Counted from the first letter of the stretch, positions 37,569 through 48,279 are shown. The stretch is DNA of 64,000 nt from Actinernus sp. WN-2022 (GCA_030867875.1 JAOWCC010000577.1:89633740-89697739); one strand, 5' to 3'. The notes: generated from the sequence alone by a model not told the origin. A program made the numbers and translations.

Positions 37569-37813
37569 AATAGGAGATATTGTAGTTGAGTCTACGAATA
37601 GCAGTTTCAGCGGTATTGACCCGAACGCCTCACTTCAATGTAATGAAGCGCCATTGAAACCATCATTCTTACACGACACCAACACCCTCCTAAACAAGCA
37701 CGACTAATTTAGATACACAGTTTGAATAGCGCTTCATTACATTGAAGTGAGGCGTTTGGGTCAATACCGCTGAAACTGCTATTCGTAGACTCAACTACAA
37801 TATCTCCTATTGC
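37569..37813. repeat. Palindromic MITE with 85-base arms
   Basis: ATAGGAGATATTGTAGTTGA at the left pairs with TCAACTACAATATCTCCTAT at the right. Arms extend to GCTTCATTACATTGAAGTG. The unpaired centre is about 70 bases. Confidence 0.8.
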
Positions 37814-37853
37814 AACTGTTCTTTGCAACGATATAGAAAATTACAGCAACAAA

Positions 37854-37999
37854 TAGACCTTTCACGCATTCTGCTGCAATGCCCACGAACAATGACACTA
37901 AGTCAAGATTGAAGTAGACATTTCCATACATTTACTGTATTTTTGTCCACCCCAATCTTGACTTTGTTCCATTGTTCGATCGAATGCGGGAAAGGGCTA
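37854..37999. repeat. Palindromic MITE C, copy 1
   Basis: It begins TAGACCTTTCACGCATTC and ends GAATGCGGGAAAGGGCTA. CCCACGAACAATG pairs with CATTGTTCG. The centre contains CATTTACTGTATTTTTGTC. A second member of the family is at 58410-58557. Confidence 0.75.
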
Positions 38000-38516
38000 T
38001 TGTGACAGAAATCTACTTTTAAAATAAAGGGATTTTCTTGGGTGCCTTAGGGTGCCTTTGTAAGATCTGTAGAATGGCAAGGGGTTTGTCCAGATTAGGA
38101 AGGCTGCATGAGTTTCCGAGAGGGGGTTGAAGGATAGGTAAAGCAGCATCTAGCTCTCTTCTTTATTAATTCACAGCTTTTCAAACTGACGTTTTTTTCA
38201 CAGAATGACAATAAAACAAGTCAGAATTACGATGCTATGTGGTGCTCATCTTTGCTAAGGAATTACTTCTTTTTGGTAATCGCCGATTATACTGTTTATG
38301 CAAACACTTCCCATTTGACAGATATCCCACACAAAACAAGACGAAATGATCGGGATCCCCTTGTTCTCAACGGACGCAATACAAATTTGAATATCTCCTA
38401 ACTTGGGTACGGCACTGCTAACAGGCGGCAGAGACTACCTTTTCACATGGTCTCAGAACCCCTAGATTTTTTGGACAAACGTACCCGGAACATGTACATT
38501 TATACACGACAAAAAT

Positions 38517-38645
38517 AAGGGGTGCCGTACCGATGACTTGGCACGTAGGAGTGCCGTGCCCACGTAGGAGTGCCGTGCCCACGTTAGTAGTGCCGTGCTT
38601 AATTTAGTAGTGTCATGCCCAAGTTAGGAGTGCCGCGCCCAAAAT
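38517..38645. repeat. Short tandem repeat (GTGCCGTGCCCACGTAGGA)
   Basis: Five or so diverging 21-24-base units containing GTGCCGTGCC(C)A. Non-coding. Confidence 0.7.
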
Positions 38646-39419
38646 GTATGTCATGTTAAACCGGGATTAAAGTTCTTGCTCGACGTTAGACATCAAAATC
38701 ATTGCACACAGAAGAGAACATTTGTTATTGGTCATCGCTTTGAAGTAAATGCGATAGTATTTGAGAGAGAACATTTTCCGTCTCATTAAGTTTATAATGT
38801 GGCTTACCTGTTGATACCGGAAATATACGAAGGAGAATTCTCTGCTTTCGTTTTGACCGCTCCAAAATGGAACTTTAACAGCGATTTGTACCACTCTAAA
38901 CTCGAGAAATCTCTCTGATCTATACATCAAAATACTGGAAATTTATTGTTCTACTTGAATTCAGCGGTAACAAGTCCGTTTAGACGCGTATTCAAGGTAA
39001 ACCCCAGTTTTATCTGCTCGGTTATTCCTAAACCAGTAACGCCTTGTAAAAATTCATTTAACTCGCGAAAGCAAATTCAAATTTGTACGGTCGAAATCTT
39101 AACATAATCACTCCAAACAGTTTTTTAACTGTTTTTTATTCGCATTTGAGTTAAATTACAAGTTAACGTTACACGCTGTGATACAAACAAGAAAGCAGGA
39201 AAAACAATATCACCTAAAAGTTTTACACATCTAGTAAGAAAAGAAGAAGAAAAAAAGAAAGAAAAAAGTTGACAAAAAATGAAGCAAAAATAGAGATAGG
39301 GATTCGGGGTATCTTACATAACATAAGGCATCAGAGCCACCACTTTTGAAAGTGAAAGCATGCTATAAAATGTTTCAATTTGTAGACATATTTCACTCTT
39401 GCCTAAAATACGTCTACAT

Positions 39420-40660
39420 TTGGTTTTATGTTTTGCAACGGCAATAATAAATAGTTCGTTTAGCTAATAGAATGCAGAAGTTTGCCAATACTAAATCTTC
39501 GTCTTTTTGAACCATGTCCATTATTATGTCTAATTCAGAAAAACCCTCTTTATAACCTTTAGAGAGGCTAATTTTCTTTCTATAGCACACCAAAACATAT
39601 TTGCAGTGAACCATTAAAAGTTCGAGGAATTCTTCATTTTCTTCACATAATGTGCACAAGGGAGAATCTACTAACTTCATTTTGTGTTATATCTTATTAG
39701 CATAAAGTATACGGTGCAAAATATTGTATTGAAATTCCCTTTATTTAACGTCTACAGTGATACTGAAAGGAAGACTATATATTTCTTCCCAATCAAACAC
39801 ACAACTGGGGTATAAATATTCATATTTCTGTTTAGCAGTTGGGGGGAACAGCAATTTTTCGATTAAAAGATTATTAACTATTTTTGCTGTTACTTTTCCA
39901 AGGATCAAACACTTCTCCACAAAGAAGGTAAAATTCCTCATCTATTTCTTCCTTTACCCAATCTTTTTGTGACTCCATCTGCAATATTTGTTTCCATTTT
40001 TGAGGAAGGGAGTGCTCAATACCAAGAATTAAAAAATACTCTGAAGCAGTAACTTGAGGGTGTCTTGTTTTAAGAGTTTCAAAGGAATGGGATTGTCCAT
40101 TTGACCGAACTTTATCGCCTATTTTGGTGAAACCCATGTTAAGTAGATTTCCCTACAGACAGTACTTTGTAGTACTTTGGTGAACTCGAAAGCCCTAATG
40201 CTACTTTGACCACTGCGCACGATTGATTAATTATATTTTTTCTCACTTATATTTACTTCTCATATTCCCTTTATAATACTCCTAAACTGTAATATTTTCT
40301 TTTTTAACATGTTCAAAATAAATCTGAACTGAACTGATGCAGATATTTTTGTTGTTCCAGATAACTTGGTTCAGTACCTGTTCGTAATTGTCAATCGAAA
40401 TTGCATTTCAGGAGAAACCCCCCCCCCCCCCCCCCCTCCGATCTTTTTCATATATATTGACCTAAAATCATTTTCCAGTAAGAAGGGTAGTCTTCGGCAT
40501 ATCTCTTTAAAAACATTATTCTCTGAGACAATCAAAGATTCTAAATGTGGCATTTTAATTCCTCCTAGTTCCGTTTTGTTAATTATAGATAGGCATTTCA
40601 CCATATATCTCTGCCGTTCCAAAGAAAATTGTGGATTATCGTATTCGTTTGCTTAAGAAT
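39420..40660 (-). pseudogene. LINE reverse transcriptase C-terminal remnant
   Basis: Three minus-strand frames in order (40622-40371, 40137-39874, 39680-39426) look like one decayed ORF2. The first holds GGIKMPHLESLI, a motif in the C-terminal part of L1/Tx1-like ORF2 proteins. The last holds DSPLCTLCEENEEFLELLMV, the zinc-binding tail of such proteins. A homopolymer of about 19 C (40419-40437) and frameshifts separate the pieces. No RT catalytic core was seen, so it is 5'-truncated. Confidence 0.7.
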
Positions 40661-40699
40661 ATCTTTATCTATAAATAAATTTGGGTATAACCAAAGTTT

Positions 40700-41740
40700 T
40701 TAAAATCTGAGCTTTTCCAAAAAGTGTTAAGTTTCCCCATTTCCATAAGTTACACTTTCTTTACCGACTTGATTCAAAATTAAGCTCCAAACAGTTACCA
40801 GTTGCAGATTAAATGTTACTTAACTTTGATTTGAAGGTAAGTAGAAGTCATAAAACATTTTATTTGTTTTAGAAGGCAAAATAGCTCCCAAAACCATGAA
40901 TTGTCGAGTGAGATGACTGGGCCGATACCGGAAGTGCGTCACCGGATATCGATATGTAGGCTTTTGTACGCAATGACTGATATGCTTTGTCAAGCAGCCA
41001 ATTGACCCTTTGCACTTTACGTCATAGATTCTTCGTTAGCTTCTTTTGTTCTGACACCAACATGGCCGCCATGCCCTTTGTCATTTGAATCTGGGGATTG
41101 AGTGCAAGCCATCTATAGGCCTTTTCCAGGGAACAGTCACGTGCTGATATATCACAATAGACCTAATTCTTTGTTGCCCCAATACAGATCACGTAATGCA
41201 GGCATCGCAGACATATATTTCCTATATATCCTATAATTTGTATAGGATCCTATAATGAGCCTATATTTCAAGAAATTCTCCTATATTTCCTATAAATAGG
41301 ATGTATGCTGAGTGATACATTTATATTTTGCACTTTTTAGCATTTTTGTTGTGAATTAACAAAAGCAAAATTCTTTCCTATCGATAAAAAAAACCAGGTA
41401 TGATCAAACACATTAAAAGTTCACATGTTTTAAAAATTGTGTGTTTATTGTTTACTATTTATTGTTTGAAAGCTATTTTAACTCCTATAAAGTGCCTATA
41501 TTTTTTAAAGAAATCCTATATTTTCCTATATTTAGAACTTGCACAGCCTATATTTCCTATCAAATTTGTCCAAAAAGTGGCTGGGATGTATGCGTAATGT
41601 CTCCAGGGGATTTAGGGCTTTGTGTTGGAGTTCGAGTAATTTATACCTTTTCCCGTGTGATAAAAGAAACCAGACAGTTCTCAAGGGTTTGGTCAGATGA
41701 TCTGTATTGGGGCGTCATTGAGGGGAGCGATAGGTCTATT
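40700..41740. other. Intergenic, low-complexity CCTATATTT repeats
   Basis: CCTATA(T/A)TTCC motifs recur at about 41215-41300 and again at 41490-41560. No gene was seen. Confidence 0.5.
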
Positions 41741-42165
41741 ATATTGAGGTCGTGATTCCCAGACACATGCAGCGAAGGGCGTCCAAGTTGATATCGAACT
41801 ACTCTCCACGTGGGACTATCTACAGGGATAGACTCGCCGTACTACATCTACTTCCTCTCGAATTCAGAAGAGAAATTAGGACTAGGGCCTGTTTAAATTT
41901 GGAATTGGCCTTATTAATGTTAATTTCAACAAATATCTTGTTCTGTTTCCTTCCGTTATAACACCCGTAATTGCGACCATAATAATTATTGCGCATCATA
42001 ATCATCATCAGAACTACTTTATAGAGTTTCTTATTTTCCTAGATCTGTCAATCTGTGGAAGAGTCTGCATCTCAAGTGTGACTCCAGCTTAAACCAGTTT
42101 AAGAACTCGCTGAATTCCTATTATTTTGTCTACTTTCCAGCTGCCGTAGTCTTAGTTATCTAGTT
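41740..42165 (+). pseudogene. CR1-like LINE 3' ORF remnant
   Basis: IPRHMQRRASKLISNYSPRG followed by RLAVLHLLPLEFRREIRTR matches the post-RT region of CR1/Jockey-type LINEs (QRRAT...L.LLPL..RRE). After a frameshift, a stretch with RSVNLWKSLHL matches the LWNSLPL motif near the ORF end. Confidence 0.65.
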
Positions 42166-42327
42166 GCGCCACATTTTCAATTCGTGGATGCGCCCAAGCG
42201 CAGTAACGAGTTATCGGGATGGTAGGGGTAATTGTGTCACTCACTCGCCGCTCACTTACTCACTACTGAATTATACTTTGCATGTATGTACGATCGAATT
42301 GAATGAATGTTGTTCCCTCGGTGGTCC

Positions 42328-44616
42328 AATCTAATGCGATGCAGTACGATCTAATTGCCATGTAATACGATCTAATGTCATGTAGGTTACGATCTAATGT
42401 CATGTAGGTTACGATCTAATGCCATGTAGTACGATGTAATGTCATCTAGTACGATGTAATATCATGTACATGCATGTAGTACGATCTAATGTCATGTAGG
42501 TTACGATCTAATGTCATGTAGGTTACGATCTAATGCCAGGCAGTACGATCTAATGCCATGTAGTACGATCTAATGCCATGTAGGTTACGATGTAATGTCA
42601 TATAGGTTACGATCTAATGTCAGGTAGTACAATTTTATGTCATGTAGGTTACGATGTAATGCCAGGTAGGTTACGATCTAATGTCATGTAGGTTACGATC
42701 TAATCAGTGCCATGTAATACGATTTAATGTCATGTAGTACGATCTAATGCCAGGTAGGTTATGATCTAATGCCATGTAGTACGATATAATGTCATGTAGT
42801 ACGATCTAATGTCATGTAGGTTACGATATAATGTCATGTAGTACGATCTAATGTCATGTAGGTTACGATCTAATGCCAGGTAGGTTACGATCTGATGTCA
42901 TGTAGGTTACGATCTAATGCCATGTAATACGATCTAATGTCATGTAGGTTACGATCTAATGCCAGGTAGGTTACGATCTAATGTCAGGTAGTACGATCTA
43001 ATGTCATGTAGTACGATCTAATGTCATGTAGGTTACGATCTAATGTCACGTAGGTTACGATCTAATGTCATGTAGCTTACGATCTAATGTCATGTAGTAC
43101 GATCTAATGCCATGTAGGTTACGATCTAATGCCATGTAGTACGATCTAATGTCATGTAGTACGATCTAATGCCAGGTAGGTTACGATATAATGTCATGTA
43201 GTACGATCTAATATCATGCAGGTTACGATCTAATGCCAGGTAGGTTACGATCTAATGTCATGTAGGTTACGATCTAATGCCATGTAATACGATCTAATGT
43301 CATGTAAGTTACGATCTAATGCCAGGTAGGTTACGATCTAATGTCATGTAGGTTACGATCTAATGCCAGGTAGTACGATCTAATGCCATGTAGTACGATC
43401 TAATGCCATGTAGGTTACGATCTAATGTCGCGTAGGTTACGATCTAATGTCATGTAGCTTACGATCTAATGCCATGTAGTACGATCTAATGTCATGTAGT
43501 ACGATCTAATGCCAGGTAGGTTACGATATAATGTCATGTAGTACGATCTAATATCATGCAGGTTACGATCTAATGCCAGGTAGGTTACGATCTAATGTCA
43601 TGTAGGTTACGATCTAATGTCATGTAGTACGATCTAATGTCATGTAGGTTACGATCTAATGCCAGGTAGGTTATGATCTAATGCCATGTAGGTTATACGA
43701 TCTAATGTCATGTAGGTTACGATCTAATGCCATGTAGGTTACGATCTAATGCCATGTAGTACGATCTAATGTCAGGGAGGTTACGATCTAATGCCATGTA
43801 GGTTACGATCTAATGTCATGTAGGTTACGATCTAATGCCATGTAGTACGATCTAATGTCATGTAGTACGATCTAATGTCATGTAGGTTACGATCTAATGC
43901 CTGGTAGTACGATCCGTAATGCCATGTAGTACGATCTAATGTCATGTAGGATGTAGGTTACGATCTAATGTTAGGTAGTACGATCTAATGTCATGTAGGG
44001 TACGATCTAATGTCATGTAGTACGATCTAATGTCATGTAGGGTACGATCTAATGTCATGTAGTACGATCTAATGTCATGTAGGTTACGATCTAATGCCAT
44101 GTAATACGATCTAATGTCATGTAGGTTACGATCTAATGCCAGGTAGGTTACGATCTAAAGTCATGTAGGTTACGATCTAATGTCATGTAATACGATCTAA
44201 TGTCATGTAGCGTACGATCTAATGCCATGTAGGTTATGATCTAATGCCAGGTAGGCTACGATCTAATGTCATGTAGGTTACGATCTAATGCCATGTAATA
44301 CGATCTAATGTCATGTAGGTTACGATCTAATGTCATGTAGGTTACGATCTAATGTCATGTAGGCTACGATCTAATGTCATGTAATACGATCTAATGCCAT
44401 GTAATACGATCTAATGCCATGTAGTACGATCTAATATCATGCATGTAGTACGATCTAATGTCATGTCAGTTTTGTAGTACGATCTAATGTCATGCAGGTT
44501 ACGATCTAATGCCATGTAGTACGATCTAATGTCATGTAGTACGATCTAATGTCATGTAGGTTACGATCTAATGCCATGTAGTACGATCTAATGTCATGTA
44601 GGTTACGATCTAATTC
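42328..44616. repeat. 2.3-kb minisatellite of mixed 20- and 22-bp units
   Basis: Roughly 108 units of two lengths alternate: TACGATCTAATGTCATGTAG (20) and the same with GT inserted (GTAGGTTACGATCTAATG). Each has GTCAT or GCCAT/GCCAG variants. Some multi-unit blocks recur (for example about 42860-43100 and 43230-43480), suggesting higher-order duplication. It ends about 20 bases before the outer inverted repeat of the virus-like element. Confidence 0.95.
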
Positions 44617-44634
44617 CATTTTTGACCAGAATCC

Positions 44635-45265
44635 CCCTCCATAGTCAGGTGAAAGGTAGATAGGTTTTCTTACCTCAGAAGTTTTCAGACTTGAGAAATC
44701 ATTATCCTATCTCTTCCAAATGAACTCATTTCTTTGAAAAAGCCCTCTCGATATTCGTCAGAAACTACGAACTCGAATCGTTTCGGACATGACCGTTGCA
44801 AACTCGGCTTTGTAGCCTGGTCTGCTAACAAAATTAATCTTTCCGGCAGAGGAACACAGTCAATAAATTGCCAGATACTTTACTCTCTCCCCACGGGGTC
44901 TAACGTGCGGCCCGGTACTGAGTAGCCAATCGCGTGGCTACAATTTCAAACAAGTTGATAACGCTTGACGACGGCTAGTTCCCAAAGTTCACGGGCTCAG
45001 AACTTATACATATATACCTTATTTTGAAACTGGTCTGAAAGTGAATCGGCTCTATGGTAAAGTGGTGTAGAGCGTGCGCTTCGAATCCAGCGATTTGGAG
45101 TTCGATTCTCACACCAGCCAGTAACATTTTTAAAATATTCTTTTTCTACTTTCTCAGAATGATTTATTTCCCCCTCTATTTTAAGCTATTAGAGCCACCT
45201 TCTACACTAAAACTTTGTTTTGCATTGGCAATTGCATTAGTGCAATGATGAGAAAGAATATCGTT
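44635..45265 (+). repeat. Outer inverted repeat of virus-like element, left arm
   Basis: It matches the reverse complement of about 54705-55275 with scattered differences and small indels. Common landmarks are GATAGGTTTTC, TCTCTCCCCACGGGGTCTAA, GTAGCCAATCGCGTGGCTAC and the 73-base tRNA-like stretch. It is not clear whether this is the true end of the element or a flanking duplicated sequence; no target-site duplication was found. Confidence 0.85.
45048..45120 (+). other. tRNA-like sequence (pol III-type boxes), left
   Basis: 73 bases starting GGCTCTATGG and ending ACACCAGCCA. It has an A-box-like TGGTGTAGAGCG, a B-box-like GAGTTCGATTC and a T-run downstream. The acceptor ends pair for only four base pairs and the anticodon stem is poor, so it is unlikely to be a working tRNA. 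An almost identical copy lies inverted at 54852-54924. Confidence 0.55.
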
Positions 45266-45296
45266 AACCTCGTACTTACATAAAATCCTGTGAAAG

Positions 45297-45435
45297 AGTA
45301 GTATACAAAGTGGGGATCCTGGCACAGCACTCCATGTTATATTTTATGTCGCATTCGACCCCCCTCCCCCATCGAATGTGACATAAAATATAACGTGGAA
45401 TGCTGTGCCAGGATATCCCCACTTTGCATACTACT
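45297..45435. repeat. Palindrome within the left terminal repeat
   Basis: Arms 45297-45358 and 45372-45435 pair over 60-odd bases (AGTAGTATACAAAGTGGGG with CCCCACTTTGCATACTACT) with a few mismatches. The 13-base loop is almost pure C on this strand (CCCCCCTCCCCCA). The right terminal repeat has the same structure with a longer stem. Confidence 0.9.
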
Positions 45436-45577
45436 ATAGTCCCACACGTCAACACAAGTACCTCCACTCTCCCTTCTACCATTTGTTGTACACATTATTG
45501 TATTTTGAAACCCTATTAGAGAAAGGCTACTATTAAGGTATTACACTATGTCTGAACGCACACTAGAATTCATTCGA
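45297..45577 (+). repeat. Inner terminal inverted repeat, left arm
   Basis: 281 bases nearly identical to the reverse complement of 54156-54438. The outermost 139 bases form a palindrome (see next entry). The innermost part contains a copy of the polymerase start codon (ATG at 45548) and its first codons, so the repeat reaches into coding sequence at the other end. The outer base pair is AG...CT, as in Polinton/Maverick ends, but no 5-6-bp target duplication is visible. Confidence 0.9.
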
Positions 45578-45833
45578 CCGCGAAATGTATGCCATCGAAA
45601 ATGGTCATCTTGGACCAAAACTTGAGCACCTATTAGAGGAGTGATTAGTATACAGTATATCCACCCATGGTACTAACATATATTCTTTACTTCACGATAT
45701 TAACGTATGTTGTTATCTTAGTACGTATTAAAACCACACAGATTAGACGAGCGCATGTGATTGAAGAACCTCAACGTAGACGCCACAACTAAGATACCAA
45801 TTAGACACATAACATATATAGGTATATCGCACG

Positions 45834-46145
45834 ATGTCTGAGATAATAACTTGTGATTGGTTGATGCGAGGAAAGGTCACGAAGTGCATAAGGAAGTGTT
45901 CTAAGATATCAGAGTACTGTGCTCAACATAATTTCCAGGTACTAAGAGGTGGCACCCCATTCGTCCCATGTTCGAAGTGTGGTCGAGGCTGTCGTACTAG
46001 TTACGGACTTTGTACAAAATGTGGTGCACCTCACCGTCGTCTCATTCGCGAGGCGAAATGCCAAACTAAGGGTTGCTTTACAAAGGTGTTGGCGGAAATA
46101 AAGAACCATAATGTGGAATTGAAGGACCACAGGATTCCTAGATGA
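45834..46145 (+). CDS. Small Cys-rich zinc-binding protein of the virus-like element
   Basis: A 103-residue intact ORF, first + gene after the left terminal repeat. The N-terminal half has a C-x5-G-x4-C-x3-C-x6-C-x2-H pattern ending EYCAQH, a layout seen in small zinc proteins of large DNA viruses. The second half has CSKCGRGC, CTKCG and CQTKGC, probably one or two zinc ribbons. It is basic overall. I do not recognise a named family. Its position directly before the TFIIB-like gene in the same orientation suggests a nucleic-acid or transcription role; this is inference. Confidence 0.7.
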   Translation: MSEIITCDWLMRGKVTKCIRKCSKISEYCAQHNFQVLRGGTPFVPCSKCGRGCRTSYGLCTKCGAPHRRLIREAKCQTKGCFTKVLAEIKNHNVELKDHRIPR

Positions 46146-46262
46146 TTAGAAATCGCGATATGAAAGAAAAAAGAATGAAGATAAATTGGTATTCCACTAC
46201 TACCAGTCTATCTTCCTTCTTTTTTCCATATATCAACAAACAATTAGACAATTGATAGGCTT

Positions 46263-47165
46263 ATGGTATATACAACTAGTATGGACGATCTTCTTAGATT
46301 GCTTGGTTCCGAAATTTGTACAAGCCTACATATCAAACCACGGTTGCATCTTAACACTGGGGGAACATGTCCCGAATGTCTCTGTCCAATGGAAATGCAA
46401 GGAACGGAATTTGTATGTCCCACATGTGGTCTTGTTTCCGAGGTCGAATCATGTGAAGAGACGATCAATGTTACTACTCGGTTGCGTATAGTAGGTCCGG
46501 ATAGCTTTCGGTATCAACATGATCTAGACCGTACGAGCCCAAAGCAAAGTGATAACCAAGAATTGCAACGGCGAACGATCATGCGAGAACTACAGGCATA
46601 CAACACTATTTATAAACAAAATTACGACCTCTCGTTTCCCACAAATGTATTAGTAATCGTGGCCGACGCATTCATTCAAGTAAAGAAAGTTTGTATCAAA
46701 CGTAGCTATGCGAAACGAACTATTTTAGCTGCTCTACTTTACCAGGTATGTATACAATGTGGGTTCGTTCGCTCTAAAGGTGAGGTCGCTCATTTTATGC
46801 AACTAAGCAACGAATGCATCTGTCGCGGAAATGTCTTTATACGTTCTCTACATGATGACGATAAGATCGATATAGATTTAAATGCCGATCGCATAGCTCC
46901 TCACATCACAACGACTTTTGCTAAACTCGACCCCCAAGGAGTACCTAAGAATATCCAACAAATAGTCTATGAGATTGTTCATACGGCAATAGGAAACAAT
47001 ATAGGTACCAGCTCTATACTTCGAACTAAAGTCGTTGGAGCAAGTTACGAGGTGCTACGGCGTTCAGGATCGTGTATATCTCTTATTAACGTTATTAAGC
47101 GATGTGGTACGCATAAGAGTTCGATCGCACGTTTTATTAGCCTGCGTACAGCATCCCCTACTTGA
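46263..47165 (+). pseudogene. TFIIB-like transcription factor, 3' end split by a transposon
   Basis: A 300-residue frame (possible later start at 46281). An N-terminal zinc ribbon shows CPECLCPMEM then CPTCGLVSEVE, the CxxC...CxxC arrangement of TFIIB and viral TFIIB homologues. A cyclin-like repeat follows, with KRTILAALLYQVCIQCGFVR and a conserved-looking EVAHFM(Q)L segment, then a weaker second repeat ending near SYEVLRRSG. The role would be promoter recognition by an RNA polymerase, presumably to express the element's own genes. The frame runs into the 1133-bp fold-back at 47138; the native 3' end continues from the duplicated site at 48271 to TAA at 48365-48367. The last coding part shown (after 47137) is transposon sequence. 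TFIIB family membership is fairly sure; host or viral origin is not determined. Confidence 0.8.
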
Positions 47166-47298
47166 GGGAGAACGGCGATTTCATCGTTTCCGTTTCTCCC
47201 CATGTAGGGTCTGCGACTCAGAGCCCAAAACCGTGTCCGTGACGTCACTTCCAAATTTCTGGTAATTAGCTATTTATGCATAACGAAGTCAAAACGAG

Positions 47299-47619
47299 AT
47301 GGCGATTGAAATGAGATTTCGAAGTGTAAAGTCTGTCGCAGAGGAAATTTCTCTCAAATTTGGAATCCCATCTCTCCAATGTGAACAGCTTGATGCTTTA
47401 TGTAACTTTATTCGTGGGAAAGATGTGTTTCGTGAGCCTTCCAACATGCTGAGGAAGGTCACTGATATTTTCAACTGGCGGCCCCTTCAAACCAACTCGC
47501 GGCCAGGTTCGGGCTTTTTGAAGAAAAATGCATTTGTCATTGAAGTCACTCCGCTTGTTGCCCTCATGAAGGTTCAAGTGAAGCGCTTACTTGGTCGTGG
47601 ATTTAAGGTGAATATTTGA
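47299..47619 (+). pseudogene. RecQ-type helicase fragment, left arm
   Basis: FGIPSLQCEQLDALCNFIRG followed by KDVF resembles the start of a RecQ helicase core, and VTPLVALMKVQVKRLL matches motif Ia (SPLxxLMxDQV). A one-base insertion after GATGTGTT puts the Walker A region out of frame. It covers only motifs 0, I and Ia. Confidence 0.7.
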
Positions 47620-47887
47620 GCAGGGATTTGGATTTTAATTGTCTGAACAGAGATAAATAAATGTAATTTACAGTTTCGCTCGGTACGAACCACTATTTAT
47701 ATTCTTGGCAGGGAGAGAGAAACATAGCAGAACTAAACAAATGCTTCATTACTTCGATCCCTGTTATACTCCTATGTAAAAACATTTTTTTTCCCAACCT
47801 CCAAACAACATTGTTAATAAAGACCTCCGTGTAAATCCTTCACGAGGGCAACAAGCGGAGTGACTTCAATGACAAATGCATTTTTCT

Positions 47888-48109
47888 TCAAAAAGCCCGA
47901 ACCTGGCCGCGAGTTGGTTTGAAGGGGCCGCCAGTTGAAAATATCAGTGACCTTCCTGAGCATGTTGGAAGGCTCACGAACACATCTTTCCCACGAATAA
48001 AGTTACATAAAGCATTAAGCTGTTCACATTGGAGAGATGGGATTCCAAATTTGAGAGAAATTTCCTCTGCGACAGACTTTACACTTCGAAATCTCATTTC
48101 AATCGCCAT
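47888..48109 (-). pseudogene. RecQ-type helicase fragment, right arm (inverted copy)
   Basis: Mirror copy of the left-arm fragment without the extra base, so the frame reads through DVFVSLPTCSGRSLIF. This is a Walker A motif in which the expected GSGKS has become CSGRS, so ATP binding is probably lost. The frame then closes early, because the intervening RecQ residues are missing. Confidence 0.7.
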
Positions 48110-48279
48110 CTCGTTTTGACTTCGTTATGCATAAATAGCTAATTACCAGAAATTTGGAAGTGACGTCATGGACACGGTTTTGGGCTCTGAGTCGCAGACC
48201 CTACATGGGGAGAAACGGAAACGATGAAATCGCCGTTCTCCCTCAAGTAGGGGATGCTGTACGCAGGCTAACGTTTTAT

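Larger units (their letters stand above)
47138..48270. mobile_element. Fold-back transposon with RecQ helicase fragments, 9-bp target duplication
   Basis: It is flanked by ACGTTTTAT at 47129-47137 and 48271-48279. The ends are TAGCCTGCGTACAGCATCCC and its reverse complement. The arms (about 47138-47575 and 47838-48270) are nearly identical. A 9-bp duplication fits Mutator-like elements, but I saw no transposase. The spacer is about 260 bases and AT-rich. Confidence 0.88.

Noticed and set aside
42328..44616. CRISPR-like array of short repeats
   Set aside because: Units are contiguous without unique spacers, lengths are 20/22 bases throughout, and the context is a eukaryotic genome. It is a minisatellite.
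45048..45120. Functional tRNA gene
   Set aside because: The acceptor and anticodon stems pair poorly although the B box is good. Kept only as tRNA-like.
45276..45482. 68-codon frame at each inner terminal repeat as a gene
   Set aside because: The frame reads through the palindrome and appears at both ends only because of the inverted repeat.
46186..46491. Overlapping frames of about 70-100 codons over the TFIIB-like gene
   Set aside because: They are shadow frames of the zinc-ribbon coding region with no domain of their own.
47165..47265. Natural C-terminus of the TFIIB-like protein
   Set aside because: The stop at 47163-47165 lies in the fold-back transposon; the target duplication shows that the original gene continued at 48271.
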